Positions 27,227 through 36,111 of a DNA stretch of 64,000 nt are shown in pieces. Under the pieces are notes generated by a model. The model did not search any database, had not been told where the DNA came from, and worked only from the letters and a program-made list of their open reading frames with translations. How positions within the stretch are numbered: the stretch's first letter is position 1; each line of letters begins with the position of its first letter. The position numbers were made by a program, and so were the translations under genes. This DNA comes from an uncultured Actinomycetes bacterium (lineage in GTDB: Bacteria; Actinomycetota; Acidimicrobiia; Acidimicrobiales; RAAP-2), in assembly GCA_903871335.1 (NCBI GenBank), contig CAIQGE010000020.1:1-64000 (forward strand), read 5' to 3'.

Positions 27227-27254
27227 TTGATCTGGCGGCATTTGCTGCTAGCAT
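27227..27254 (+). promoter_or_regulatory. promoter-like sequence upstream of rpsO
   Basis: TTGATC at 27227-27232 and TAGCAT at 27249-27254 with a 16-bp spacer, about 90 bp before the rpsO start. Confidence 0.45.
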
Positions 27255-27341
27255 TTCCACCTGGTCAGCGTCGCTGATCGTGCGGGTCGCCACGGCGGCG
27301 GTTCGCAACGGGACCCCCGATTCATAAGGCGAAACCACTCC

Positions 27342-27599
27342 ATGGCCGAGAAGCAGCAGATCATCAAGGAATATCAGCATCACGAGACGGACACCGGCTC
27401 GCCCGAAGTCCAGATCGCGATCTTGACCGACCGGATCTCTCACCTCACCGAGCACTTGAAGGTTCACAAGGGTGATCACCACACCCGCCGTGGTCTCATG
27501 AAGCTCATCGGCCAGCGCCGTCGACTGCTCGATTACGTGCAGCGCGATGACGTGGAGCGCTACCGCGCTCTGATCGGTCGTCTCGGCATTCGTCGCTAG
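27342..27599 (+). CDS. rpsO: 30S ribosomal protein uS15
   Basis: 85-residue small-subunit protein. [42 protein letters not shown] and [17 protein letters not shown] are the standard uS15 blocks. It is four residues shorter than the E. coli protein. It starts at ATG 27342 and is followed by pnp, the conserved rpsO-pnp pair. Confidence 0.96.
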   Translation: MAEKQQIIKEYQHHETDTGSPEVQIAILTDRISHLTEHLKVHKGDHHTRRGLMKLIGQRRRLLDYVQRDDVERYRALIGRLGIRR

Positions 27600-27607
27600 A
27601 CGAGCCC

Positions 27608-27626
27608 CCGCCGGCGCCGCCGGCGG
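27608..27626 (+). terminator. GC hairpin between rpsO and pnp
   Basis: A perfect 8-bp stem CCGCCGGC / GCCGGCGG with a 3-base loop lies 9 bp after the rpsO stop. No T-run follows, so it is more likely a processing or stability hairpin than an efficient intrinsic terminator. Confidence 0.45.
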
Positions 27627-27637
27627 TTAGGAGCCTG

Positions 27638-27705
27638 CCGGTATTTCGGAGGCCAGTGGAGAATCCCCGCACGCAGCGGAGGTTGCCCACTGGGATCCGA
27701 ACCGG
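27638..27705 (+). promoter_or_regulatory. nested stem-loop in the pnp leader
   Basis: Three concentric pairings can be drawn. The outer is CCGG...TTCGGA (27638-27650) with TCCGAACCGG (27696-27705). The middle is CCAGTGG (27653-27659) with CCACTGG (27687-27693). The inner is CCGC/GCGG (27667-27670 with 27676-27679). The structure ends 30 bp before the pnp start. In E. coli a long pnp leader hairpin is cut by RNase III for autoregulation; a comparable role here is inferred. Confidence 0.6.
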
Positions 27706-27735
27706 TGCGCTCCACTACAGAAAGAGGAGCAATCC

Positions 27736-30168
27736 ATGACCGACGCTATTCGCGTTGAAGGTCCCATTACGGGCACCGAAAAAACCCTTTCCTTCGAAAC
27801 CGGAAAGCTGGCAACGCTGGCTGACGGGGCCGTTGTTGCCCGCATCGGGGACACCGTACTGTTGGCCACCGCGGTGGCCGCTCGTTCGGTCCGTGACGGC
27901 ATCGACTTCTTCCCGTTGACGGTGGACATCGAAGAACGTTCCTACGCCGCGGGCAAAATCCCCGGTGCGTTCTTCCGCCGCGAAGGCCGTCCCTCGGACC
28001 AGGCGATCTTGATCTGTCGCTTGATTGACCGACCGCTGCGTCCGTCATTCCCGAAGGGATTCCGTAACGAAGTACAAATCGTCGGCACCGTGTTCTCGGC
28101 CGACCAGGAGAACCCGCACGACATTCTGGCTATCAACGCGGCCTCGGCCGCGTTGATGCTCTCGGGTATTCCCTTTGACGGCCCCATCGGTGCCGTGCGC
28201 TTGGCGTACACCACCGATGGTGTCTGGGCCCCGCACCCGACGTTCGCCGAGGGCGACGCCGCGGTGTTTGAACTCGTCGTGGCCGGACGCGCATTGTCCG
28301 ACTCGGTCGAGAGCGAAATCGCGATCATGATGGTCGAAGCCGGTGGCACCGAGGGTTCCTACGAGAAGTACAACGACGGCGCCCCGAAGGTGACCGAAGA
28401 AGTGCTCGCCGAAGGACTCGAAGCCGCCAAATTGTGGATCCGTGAGTCCATCAACCTGCAGCGCGAACTGGTCAAGGCCTACGTCGCCGAGCACGGTGAG
28501 ATCACGACGATTCCTTACAAGGTGATGGCCGACTACGCGCCCGAGATTCTCGAGCGTGTCGAGGCCGTGGGTGCCGACCTGTTGAAGGCCGCCAACTCCC
28601 TGACCGAAAAGACTCCTCGCGCCCTGGCGCTCGACGAGGCCACCGCCGGCATTCAGGCGCAGTTGGCTGACGAGTTCCCGGACCGCGCTGGTGAGATCAA
28701 GGCTGCCGTTCGCTCGGTGACCAAGAAGATCGTGCGTCAGCGCATCGTCGAAGACGGTCTGCGCATCGACGGCCGTAACGCGAGCCAGATTCGCCCGCTG
28801 TCGGCCGAAGTCGACCTCTTCCCGATGACCCACGGTTCCGCGCTGTTCCAGCGTGGTGAGACCCAGGTCCTCAACGTGACGACTCTCGGCATGCCGCGCA
28901 TGAAGCAGCAGCTCGACACGATCACGCCGGACGAGTGGCGCCGTTACATCCACCACTACAACTTCCCCCCGTACTCGGTGGGTGAGTCGGGTCGCGTCGG
29001 TTCGCCGAAGCGTCGCGAAGTGGGCCACGGCATGCTCGCCGAGCGCGCGCTGACCCCGGTGCTGCCGAGTGAAGAAGAGTTCCCGTACACGGTGCGCGTG
29101 GTTTCGGACATCATGCAGTCCAACGGTTCGACTTCGATGGGTTCGGTCTGTGGCTCGACGCTGTCGCTCATGGCCGCCGGTGTGCCGATCAAGGCTCCCG
29201 TCGCTGGTATTGCGATGGGACTCGTCTACGAGGGTGGCAAGTACGTCACCCTGACCGACATCCTTGGTGCCGAAGACGCGTTCGGCGACATGGACTTCAA
29301 GGTCGCCGGCACGGCTGACGCGGTGACCGCGTTGCAGCTGGACACCAAGATCGACGGTCTCCCGGCCGACGTCTTGGCGCAGGCGCTCTTGCAGGCCAAG
29401 GAAGCCCGTCTCACGATTCTGAAGGTCCTCACCGACACCATCGCCACCCCGCGCGAGAAGGTGGCCGAAGTGGCGCCGAAGATCGTGAGCCTCGAGATTC
29501 CGATCGACAAGATCGGTGAGGTCATCGGGCCCAAGGGCAAGGTCATCAACACCCTCCAGCAGGAGACGGGTGCGGACATCGCGGTCGACGACGACGGCGT
29601 CGTCGGTACCGTGACCATTGGTGCCAAGGACGGCCGTGCGGTCGCCGAAGCCCGTCGTCGCATCGAACTCATCCTGGACCCCCCGACGGCGGAAGTCGGC
29701 GCGGTGTACCCGGGCAAGGTCGTCAACCTGACGAAGTTCGGCGCATTCGTGTCGATCCTCCCGGGCCGTGACGGTCTCTTGCACATCTCGAAGATGTCGC
29801 CGCTCAACGACGGCAAGCGCATTGGTCAGGTGGAGGATGTTCTCACCCTCGGCCAGGCCATTGACGTCAAGGTTGACGACATCGACCCGCAGGGCAAGGT
29901 GTCCCTCTCGCTCGCCGGCTACGCCAGCGTCGAAAGTGACAGCGAGCCGCGCGAACCCCGCGAAACTCGTGAGCGTCGTGAGCCGCGTGAACCCCGCGAG
30001 GCTCGTGAGCCGCGCGCGGACGCGAACCCCTCGCGCCCGGTGGCCTCCTTCGAGGAGAGCTTCGAGGCTGAACTGGCCGGCGAGATCGGTGACTTGGGCC
30101 CCGGCGGTCCGGGTCTCAACGACGGTGACGGTGGTGACCGCCGCCGTTCGCGTCCTCGTCGTCGCTAA
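27736..30168 (+). CDS. pnp: polyribonucleotide nucleotidyltransferase with Arg/Glu-rich tail
   Basis: Phosphorolytic 3'-5' exoribonuclease. Two RNase PH domains are present (AVVARIGDTVLLATAV and FFRREGRPSD in the first; LFQRGETQVLNVTTLG, SVCGSTLSLMAAGVP and DILGAEDAFGDMDFKVAG in the second). Then come KH (IDKIGEVIGPKGKVINTL) and S1 (GAVYPGKVVNLTKFGAFVSI). A tail of about 70 residues follows S1, beginning with repeated EPRE/ERRE units and ending in RRRSRPRRR. Length is 810 aa against about 710-750 for most. ATG 27736 follows AAAGAGGAG. Confidence 0.96.
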   Translation: MTDAIRVEGPITGTEKTLSFETGKLATLADGAVVARIGDTVLLATAVAARSVRDGIDFFPLTVDIEERSYAAGKIPGAFFRREGRPSDQAILICRLIDRPLRPSFPKGFRNEVQIVGTVFSADQENPHDILAINAASAALMLSGIPFDGPIGAVRLAYTTDGVWAPHPTFAEGDAAVFELVVAGRALSDSVESEIAIMMVEAGGTEGSYEKYNDGAPKVTEEVLAEGLEAAKLWIRESINLQRELVKAYVAEHGEITTIPYKVMADYAPEILERVEAVGADLLKAANSLTEKTPRALALDEATAGIQAQLADEFPDRAGEIKAAVRSVTKKIVRQRIVEDGLRIDGRNASQIRPLSAEVDLFPMTHGSALFQRGETQVLNVTTLGMPRMKQQLDTITPDEWRRYIHHYNFPPYSVGESGRVGSPKRREVGHGMLAERALTPVLPSEEEFPYTVRVVSDIMQSNGSTSMGSVCGSTLSLMAAGVPIKAPVAGIAMGLVYEGGKYVTLTDILGAEDAFGDMDFKVAGTADAVTALQLDTKIDGLPADVLAQALLQAKEARLTILKVLTDTIATPREKVAEVAPKIVSLEIPIDKIGEVIGPKGKVINTLQQETGADIAVDDDGVVGTVTIGAKDGRAVAEARRRIELILDPPTAEVGAVYPGKVVNLTKFGAFVSILPGRDGLLHISKMSPLNDGKRIGQVEDVLTLGQAIDVKVDDIDPQGKVSLSLAGYASVESDSEPREPRETRERREPREPREAREPRADANPSRPVASFEESFEAELAGEIGDLGPGGPGLNDGDGGDRRRSRPRRR

Positions 30169-30180
30169 GTCTGTCGCTCG

Positions 30181-30220
30181 AACGCGGGGCTCGACCTTCG
30201 GGTCGGGTCCCGCGTTTCGT
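30181..30220 (+). terminator. intrinsic terminator-like hairpin after pnp
   Basis: AACGCGGG (30181-30188) pairs with CCCGCGTT (30209-30216), with an inner CGACC-TTCG-GGTCG hairpin. A short T-containing run follows. It sits 12 bp after the pnp stop and closes the rpsO-pnp unit. Confidence 0.65.
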
Positions 30221-30335
30221 GCTTATGGGGTGCGTGTTCGAGCGTCCCCACTCCTGGTCGGCCGTGGGAACGTCTGAAATGACCGAGGCGGCAACTTCGT
30301 CCGAGCATCGGTAGGGGTGCTTTATCGTCGTCAGG

Positions 30336-31595
30336 ATGGCGAACCAGAAACCGACAACGTCCCACTCCACATCTCGAGCGCCCGCGGCAGCCAAGTCGGC
30401 CGGAGGTGCAACGACGACGACCACGAAGGCCACCAACGTGGCAGCGACCAAAAAGGTGTCGGGCACCACGCGTTCTCGGGCACGCAACAGTTCCTCGTCG
30501 CCCACGCCGACGGCGAACCCCGAGGAGTTGAAGGCTCTGATGTTGTCGTGTGAGAGGTTTCTCAACGGACACGGTCGACGAAGTGTCGACACACACCTCG
30601 CGCAAATTCCCACCGATACCGAAATGGACATCTACGGTCGCGGCGGGGTGGTGGCGGAACTCGAATCCGAAGTCGCGACACTTCTCGGCGCAGAAGCGGC
30701 GCTCTTCGAAGTGAGTGGCACCATGGCCCAGCAAGCGGCGCTGCGCGTGCACGCGGACCGGCGTGTGACCCGTTCCGTCGTTTTTCACCCCGCGTGCCAC
30801 CTCGATATCTACGAAGAACGGGCGTACGAGAGGCTGCACCACTTGGTGGGCGTGACGCCCACCTCGATGATGTCGCCGCTTACCAGCGCGGACCTCGCCA
30901 ACGTGAAAGAACCCGTCGCCGCGTTGGTCGTCGAATTGCCGCAACGAGAGCTCGGCGGCACACTGCCCACGTGGGACGATCTCGTCGACCAAGTCGCATG
31001 GGCGCATGAACGCGGCGCGGCCGCGCACCTCGACGGTGCACGGTTGTGGGAGGCGGCTCCCTATTACGAACGCAGCGCGGGCAAGTCAATCGCCGACGTG
31101 GTGTCGCTCTTTGATACGGCCTACGTCTCTTTCTACAAGGGTCTCGGTGGAATTTCCGGATGTTGTGTCGTGGGCGACCAGCAGACGATCGACGAACTCG
31201 CCCTCTGGCGCGCCCGCCACGGCGGCCGACTCTTCGGCATGTGGCCACTCGCGGCCTCGTCGCTCAGCGTGCTGCGTCAGCGCAAGGACAATTTCGCGGC
31301 CTACGGCGCCCACGCGCGGGCGATCGCTGACGCGCTCAAGGGCCTCTCACACCTCGAGATACTCCCTACGCCGCCGGAGACGAACATGATGCATTGGCGG
31401 GTCACCGGTGAGCGCGAACAGGTGCTTGAGCGCATGCGCGCGCTGGCCCGCGACGACAAAGTGTGGATGTTCGCCGCCCCTTACGCGGTCGAGGGTCCGC
31501 GAACGCAGCGTTTCGAGTTCAACGTCGGCGACGCGACCATGGACTTCTCACCCCAGGAGATCCGCGATCTGGTCGAAAAGATCGTTGCGCCCTAG
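30336..31595 (+). CDS. threonine aldolase-like PLP-dependent beta-eliminating lyase
   Basis: Fold-type I PLP enzyme of the Beta_elim_lyase family. Blocks are IYGRGGVVAELESEVATLLGA, FHPACHLDIYEERA, HLDGARLWEAAPYY (PLP Asp and substrate Arg region) and VSFYKGLGGISGCCVVG with the likely Schiff-base Lys. The late NMMHWRV segment fits L-threonine aldolase-type enzymes, but substrate cannot be fixed from sequence. The first 60 or so residues are Ala/Thr/Lys-rich low complexity and not part of the enzyme fold; the true start could be later than ATG 30336. It stands alone after the pnp terminator and converges on the mannosyltransferase pair. Confidence 0.8.
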   Translation: MANQKPTTSHSTSRAPAAAKSAGGATTTTTKATNVAATKKVSGTTRSRARNSSSSPTPTANPEELKALMLSCERFLNGHGRRSVDTHLAQIPTDTEMDIYGRGGVVAELESEVATLLGAEAALFEVSGTMAQQAALRVHADRRVTRSVVFHPACHLDIYEERAYERLHHLVGVTPTSMMSPLTSADLANVKEPVAALVVELPQRELGGTLPTWDDLVDQVAWAHERGAAAHLDGARLWEAAPYYERSAGKSIADVVSLFDTAYVSFYKGLGGISGCCVVGDQQTIDELALWRARHGGRLFGMWPLAASSLSVLRQRKDNFAAYGAHARAIADALKGLSHLEILPTPPETNMMHWRVTGEREQVLERMRALARDDKVWMFAAPYAVEGPRTQRFEFNVGDATMDFSPQEIRDLVEKIVAP

Positions 31596-32866
31596 GGACG
31601 CTGAGTGACGGGCAGCAGGTTCGCGGGCCCCCGACGTCGTTGCACGACGATCATCGCGACGAGAGTCGCGACCATGGCGAAGAAGTAGGAGTTGCCGACG
31701 ACCGAATAGAACGCGTTCCAGTGCAGGGGGAGTGTCCCGTCATTCGGCGGCCACCAGATGACCTGCTGCCAGCAGGTGAAGGCGAGCAGCAGCGCCCACC
31801 ATGGTCCCGTTCGCGGTCGGTCGTGCGCCAGGGTTAACCACACCAACAGCGGCAAGAACCAGACCAAATGGTGCGACCACGAAATTGGTGACGCCAGGTC
31901 ACCTGTGAAGCCAACCGCGACCAGAGTGGCGAGCTGCGAGAGGTGCGGGGCGACGCGCACGGCCACGTACATGCCGAAGACGAACGCCACAGCCTCCAAG
32001 ACGGTGAGGAGTCCGTGGCTTAGGTATTCGTGGGCGAGGCGCTGAGAGGCGCCGCGAATCGACTGATTCGAGTTGTACCAGACGGTACCGATGTGACTCG
32101 CGTTAACGGCGTAGTGCTTCCAGTAGGTGAGGGTCCCGTGGAAGTTCACCGCGAACATGACGAGCTCGACGGCGACCAAGGTCGCGACCGAGACGAGTGC
32201 CGCGCGAAATTGACGGCGCAACACGAAGTAGATGACGAACACGAAGGGTACGAGTTTGATGGCGGTCGCGAGACCGAGCAGGACGCCGCGGGGAAGCCGA
32301 CGCTTCGGCCGCTCGAGTACGTCGTAGAGGACCATCACCGCGAGGACGAAATTGATCTGGCCGAAGTGAAAGTTCTGCCACACCGGTTCCAGCGCGAAGA
32401 CGGGACCGAGGAACAACAAGGTGGCGGCGCGGCGCCCGGCGGTTGAGAGATCGGGTCGCGCGAGACGCAGGGACGTGGAGAGAAGGGTCAACATGGCGGC
32501 GAGGTTGAGCGTGGTCCACACGAATGTCGCCACGCGAAACGGCAGAACCGTGAGGGGCGAGAAGAACAGGGCCGCGATCGGCGGGTAGGTAAAGGGCAGG
32601 TGCGGTTCGTACGAGATGCGCGCGAGATACAAATTCGGATCGGTCAAGTGGTGGGCGCCCATGAGGTAGACCCGAAAATCCAAGCAGGGCTTCACCTCAC
32701 TCATGGCGTAGATCAAGATCAGCGCGGGCACCGCAAGAACGGCACCAATGGCGGCGCACATCCGCGTGCGCGTGTTCGCGAAACTGACGAATGCGTCACC
32801 CCACCGGTTCGCGTGGGGGACGGGTGGGGCGTAGGTGAGGGGAGTATCGGGCGCCGCGAGGTTCAC
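31592..32866 (-). CDS. GT87-type polyprenol-phosphate-mannose-dependent mannosyltransferase
   Basis: Multi-pass GT-C glycosyltransferase (about 424 aa, roughly ten helices). An early Asp in CLDFRVYLMGAHHL and the PFTYPPIAALFFSPL loop are typical of the DUF2029/GT87 family, which uses lipid-linked mannose on the outer face of the membrane. GTG 32866 overlaps the stop of the preceding gene as GTGA; an earlier frame start at 32947 would overlap by 85 bp. It is paired with a PIG-V-like enzyme upstream, so both may act on one cell-envelope glycan or glycolipid (inferred). Confidence 0.8.
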   Translation of the reverse strand: MNLAAPDTPLTYAPPVPHANRWGDAFVSFANTRTRMCAAIGAVLAVPALILIYAMSEVKPCLDFRVYLMGAHHLTDPNLYLARISYEPHLPFTYPPIAALFFSPLTVLPFRVATFVWTTLNLAAMLTLLSTSLRLARPDLSTAGRRAATLLFLGPVFALEPVWQNFHFGQINFVLAVMVLYDVLERPKRRLPRGVLLGLATAIKLVPFVFVIYFVLRRQFRAALVSVATLVAVELVMFAVNFHGTLTYWKHYAVNASHIGTVWYNSNQSIRGASQRLAHEYLSHGLLTVLEAVAFVFGMYVAVRVAPHLSQLATLVAVGFTGDLASPISWSHHLVWFLPLLVWLTLAHDRPRTGPWWALLLAFTCWQQVIWWPPNDGTLPLHWNAFYSVVGNSYFFAMVATLVAMIVVQRRRGPANLLPVTQRP

Positions 32867-34044
32867 GGGGTCCAGACCCACGGACTGGAAACGATGATGA
32901 GGAATCCGAGGATCGCGCACGAACCAGCGAGGATGACGCCGAACCACCGTCGATTGAGCCTCGATCCGACGGTCGCGAGCAAGGGCGAGTCACGAAGGAG
33001 GAGGCGAGGAGTGATACCGATAATGGGCGAGAGCAGACCCATGAAGATCACGGTGATCACGTAGATCACGATCGAGAGATGGGGTCGGATGCGCGAGAAG
33101 AGAATCAGCATGATCACGGCGAGAAGCAGGCTCATGGTCTTGACCGGAGGATTGAGATTCGTGAAACCGTGCGCGATGAAGCTGTAGATCGCGTTGGGCG
33201 CACCGTTGAAGTAGTGACCACCCTGCCAACCACGCCGTTGGGCGTGGAACCACGTGAAGAACGAACCCGCGTGAAAGTAGAGGTAGGTAAAGAAGCCGAG
33301 TATGCCGAGCGGCGCGATCACGATCGCCACGAACGGTCGCCACGTCTTCTCGCGGTAGATGGCCAAGAGGGCGATCACGATGCAGGTGAAGACGGCCGCG
33401 CAACCAACGGGGTCGGCGAGTGAACACATGGCCGCGACGAGTCCCGCGAGCAGCCACTTCTCTCGACGCAGCGCCCAGATGGTGAGACACGCGAAGGTGA
33501 CGATCAGGCCCTCGGAATACACGAAGCTGAGGACCAAAGCTCCCGGCGTGAAAAACACGAGCGAGATGCCTCGTCGTGATTCCGAGAGGGTGCCACTGTC
33601 GCGCAACATGAACCACACGGCGAGTGACGCGGTAAGTCCGGTCACGAAGGCCGCCGTGAGGCCACTCGTCTTCCAACTCAAGGGCGTGAGCGTGTGCACG
33701 AGACGTACGGCGAGCGGCATGAGGGGAAAGAAGCCAAGATTGGATTGGGCGGCGTTACCGACACCCGGGGGAATCGAGTGCACGTAGCCGTTCTCCGCGA
33801 TGCTGAGGTACCACTGGGAATCCCAGGGCGTGAGCGCGTAGGTCAAGGTGCGGTGCAGGATTTTGGAGACCGCGAGAAACATCGAGATGACGTAGAGACG
33901 CGAGAGCAGGTAGATACCGACGGGAATCCAGAGTTCCTTGACGCGTACCGGTTCGGGCGTCGCGTGTTCCGAATTCAGCACCGCTCGTTCCAAGCCGTCG
34001 GCGAGACGGCGGAATCGGGAAGGGGTGCTGGACGTGTTCGCCAC
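32863..34044 (-). CDS. PIG-V-like GT-C mannosyltransferase
   Basis: About 393 aa with many membrane helices. An N-terminal loop carries PWDSQWYLSIAENGYVH, the D-x-x-(H/W)-Y motif of PIG-V and related GT-C enzymes, followed by NLGFFPLMPLAVRLV. The start is GTG 34044 with GAAAGG upstream; the longer open frame runs backwards into dapB and is rejected. It is translationally coupled to the GT87 gene. In mycobacteria PIG-V-like proteins act in protein O-mannosylation or lipoglycan synthesis; the acceptor here is unknown. Confidence 0.8.
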   Translation of the reverse strand: MANTSSTPSRFRRLADGLERAVLNSEHATPEPVRVKELWIPVGIYLLSRLYVISMFLAVSKILHRTLTYALTPWDSQWYLSIAENGYVHSIPPGVGNAAQSNLGFFPLMPLAVRLVHTLTPLSWKTSGLTAAFVTGLTASLAVWFMLRDSGTLSESRRGISLVFFTPGALVLSFVYSEGLIVTFACLTIWALRREKWLLAGLVAAMCSLADPVGCAAVFTCIVIALLAIYREKTWRPFVAIVIAPLGILGFFTYLYFHAGSFFTWFHAQRRGWQGGHYFNGAPNAIYSFIAHGFTNLNPPVKTMSLLLAVIMLILFSRIRPHLSIVIYVITVIFMGLLSPIIGITPRLLLRDSPLLATVGSRLNRRWFGVILAGSCAILGFLIIVSSPWVWTP

Positions 34045-34141
34045 TGGCCATGGACCTTTCGCCGGGAACTCGGCAAGTGTACTAATGATGGCTCCGAGGC
34101 GACATCGACGCTCTCGGAGGTCGATCTCGTAAAGTGCTGTC

Positions 34142-34891
34142 ATGACACGAATCGCCGTGGTGGGTGCCGCGGGGCGCATGGGCACGATGTTGTGCGCCGC
34201 CTTCAATGACGCCGAGGACACGACGGTGACCGCGAAGATTGACCCCTCGGATCCCACTTGCTGGGCGTCGCTCGAGGAAGTTGCCGCCGACGACATTGAT
34301 GTGGTGGTGGATTTTTCGACCGCCGAAGTGGCGCGAGCGTCCGTGGCCTGGGCCGCCGCGCACGACCGTGGGGTCGTCGTGGGCACCACGGGCTTTACGT
34401 CGGACGAGTTGGACCAGTGGGAGACGACCTACGCGAATGCTCACGTCGTCGTGGCGGCGAATTTTGCCCTCGGTGCGGTGTTGGCCCAACGTTTCGCCGC
34501 CGAGGCCGCGCCCTATTTCGATCGGGTCGAGATCATTGAGTACCACCACGACCGCAAGGTCGACGCGCCGTCGGGCACCGCTCTTGAGACGGCGCGAGTT
34601 ATTCGTGAGGCGCGCCGCGCCGCGGGTCGGGCGGCCGTGAGCGAACCCACGACCGCCGAAACCGTTAAGGGATCGCGCGGTGCGGACAGTGGCGACAATG
34701 TCCGCGTGCACGCGGTGCGCATGCCGGGGATGACCGCGCATCAGGACATCATCTTCGGCGGACCGGGCGAGGGACTCACTCTCCGTCACGACGCCTACGA
34801 CCGCACCAGTTTCGCCGCGGGTGTCCTCCTCGCTGTTCGGCGCGTGCGCGAACGTCCCGGTGTGACCCGCGGATTGGCACCGCTGTTGTGA
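34142..34891 (+). CDS. dapB: 4-hydroxy-tetrahydrodipicolinate reductase
   Basis: NAD(P)H-dependent step of diaminopimelate/lysine synthesis. The Rossmann loop GAAGRMG is at residues 8-14; the catalytic block EYHHDRKVDAPSGTA and the RMPGMTAHQDIIFGGPGE segment are both intact. Length is 249 aa. It is divergent from the mannosyltransferase pair with about 100 bp between starts; an inverted repeat CTCCGAG/CTCGGAG lies there. Its stop overlaps the double-TetR gene. Confidence 0.95.
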   Translation: MTRIAVVGAAGRMGTMLCAAFNDAEDTTVTAKIDPSDPTCWASLEEVAADDIDVVVDFSTAEVARASVAWAAAHDRGVVVGTTGFTSDELDQWETTYANAHVVVAANFALGAVLAQRFAAEAAPYFDRVEIIEYHHDRKVDAPSGTALETARVIREARRAAGRAAVSEPTTAETVKGSRGADSGDNVRVHAVRMPGMTAHQDIIFGGPGEGLTLRHDAYDRTSFAAGVLLAVRRVRERPGVTRGLAPLL

Positions 34892-36087
34892 GTGACGCGG
34901 CCGAGGCCATTCTCGACGCCGCGGGTCGCAACGTCATCGCCGTCGGCTTTCACGCCACCACCGTGGACGCGGTCGCGCGCGACGCGGGTGTGTCGCGCGC
35001 GACCGTCTACCGCGTCTTTCCGGGTGGTCGGGCCGACATCCTCGACGGATTCCTCGCTCGCGAGGTCGAGAGATTCTTCAGTGATCTCTATGACCACGTT
35101 CGCGACCTCGATGATCTCGAGGCCGTTCTCGTCGAGGGTCTCACCTACGCGCGCCGCCGCATCATTGCCCACCCGGTTCTCAACGTGGCGCTGGTCGAAG
35201 ATTCGAGCGTCCTCGAGTCCACGTTCTCCAAGACCATTGAATCGATCACCGCGACCATCGCCGAGTTCGTGACCTCCTACCTACCGCCCAGCCCTCATCG
35301 AGGGGAGCGGGGTGACTTCCTCGCGCGCATGGCGTTGTCGTATCTGTCCGCACCCGGTGCCTGGGACTTCGCCGACCCCGCCCAAGTCGAAGCGCTCGTG
35401 CGATCAGAGCTCATTCCGTCGGTGTCCTCCGGTAAGCGCGTATCGAAGGTGCGCCCGAGGCCGTTGCCGAAGGCGGAAAATACGACCCTGCAACAGCGCG
35501 TCGCGCGAGCGCTGCAGAAGGAGTTCGTGAGCGGTGGCTCACTCTCCATGGAGTCTGTCGCGCGCAGCGCCGAGGTGTCTCGCGCGACCCTGTATCGCGC
35601 CTTCCCAGGAGGGAGGTGGCAACTCGTCGGCGCCACCGTGGAGATCGAAACCGCCCGCATCCTCTCCGCGGTCGCCGCCGGGCTCAACGACGCTCGTTCG
35701 CTCGACGACGCGGTCGTGGGGTCACTGACCACGATCTGGCACCACGCGGCGACACACCCCGCCCTCACTCGTCTGCTCGCGGTGCGTCCTGATCTCATTC
35801 ACGACCAGATGAGATTCGCTAAAGCCCAACGAAACTTTGAGGTTTTCACGGCCCAAATGGCCCCGCTGCTCGCCCGCTGGGTGGGCCGCGAGGCCTCCGA
35901 ACGCGTCGCGGAATGGACACTGCGGGTGATGTTTTCTTACTGGTTGGATCCCGCACCCAGTTTGGACGTCACCGATCCGGCCTCCGTCGCGAGCTTCTAC
36001 AACCGTCACCTGGCCGCCGGCGTGGACGCCCTCGCCGCCCTCCCGGATCAACGGCGCGTCGCCGCTGTGCTAGGAAAGCGTCATTAA
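34888..36087 (+). CDS. tandem double TetR-family regulator
   Basis: One 399-residue chain carries two complete TetR units. The first has TTVDAVARDAGVSRATVYRV (helix-turn-helix ending at residues 35-48), and the second has SMESVARSAEVSRATLYRAF (ending at 230-243). The units are offset by 195 residues and each is followed by its own helical ligand domain, so this is an internal duplication that could bind DNA as a single-chain pseudodimer. It overlaps dapB by 4 bp and is followed by the ferritin-like diiron gene, so it may control that gene or itself. The ligand is unknown. Confidence 0.88.
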   Translation: MSDAAEAILDAAGRNVIAVGFHATTVDAVARDAGVSRATVYRVFPGGRADILDGFLAREVERFFSDLYDHVRDLDDLEAVLVEGLTYARRRIIAHPVLNVALVEDSSVLESTFSKTIESITATIAEFVTSYLPPSPHRGERGDFLARMALSYLSAPGAWDFADPAQVEALVRSELIPSVSSGKRVSKVRPRPLPKAENTTLQQRVARALQKEFVSGGSLSMESVARSAEVSRATLYRAFPGGRWQLVGATVEIETARILSAVAAGLNDARSLDDAVVGSLTTIWHHAATHPALTRLLAVRPDLIHDQMRFAKAQRNFEVFTAQMAPLLARWVGREASERVAEWTLRVMFSYWLDPAPSLDVTDPASVASFYNRHLAAGVDALAALPDQRRVAAVLGKRH

Positions 36088-36111
36088 TTTCTTCTCTCGC
36101 GGGGGGTTGCG

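Larger units (their letters stand above)
26951..27341. other. intergenic: possible gene remnant and rpsO promoter
   Basis: No intact gene. The first 220 bp keep an open frame on the plus strand whose end resembles the Cys-pair repeat protein (listed separately as a possible remnant). The next part holds a promoter-like pair at 27227-27254 serving rpsO. No terminator for ribF is obvious. Confidence 0.55.

Noticed and set aside
27601-27735. T-box or other riboswitch in the pnp leader
   Set aside because: The nested stems lack the T-box sequence and specifier architecture; a simple leader hairpin explains them.
28045-29784. 579-codon minus-strand open frame opposite pnp
   Set aside because: Shadow of PNPase with no family resemblance.
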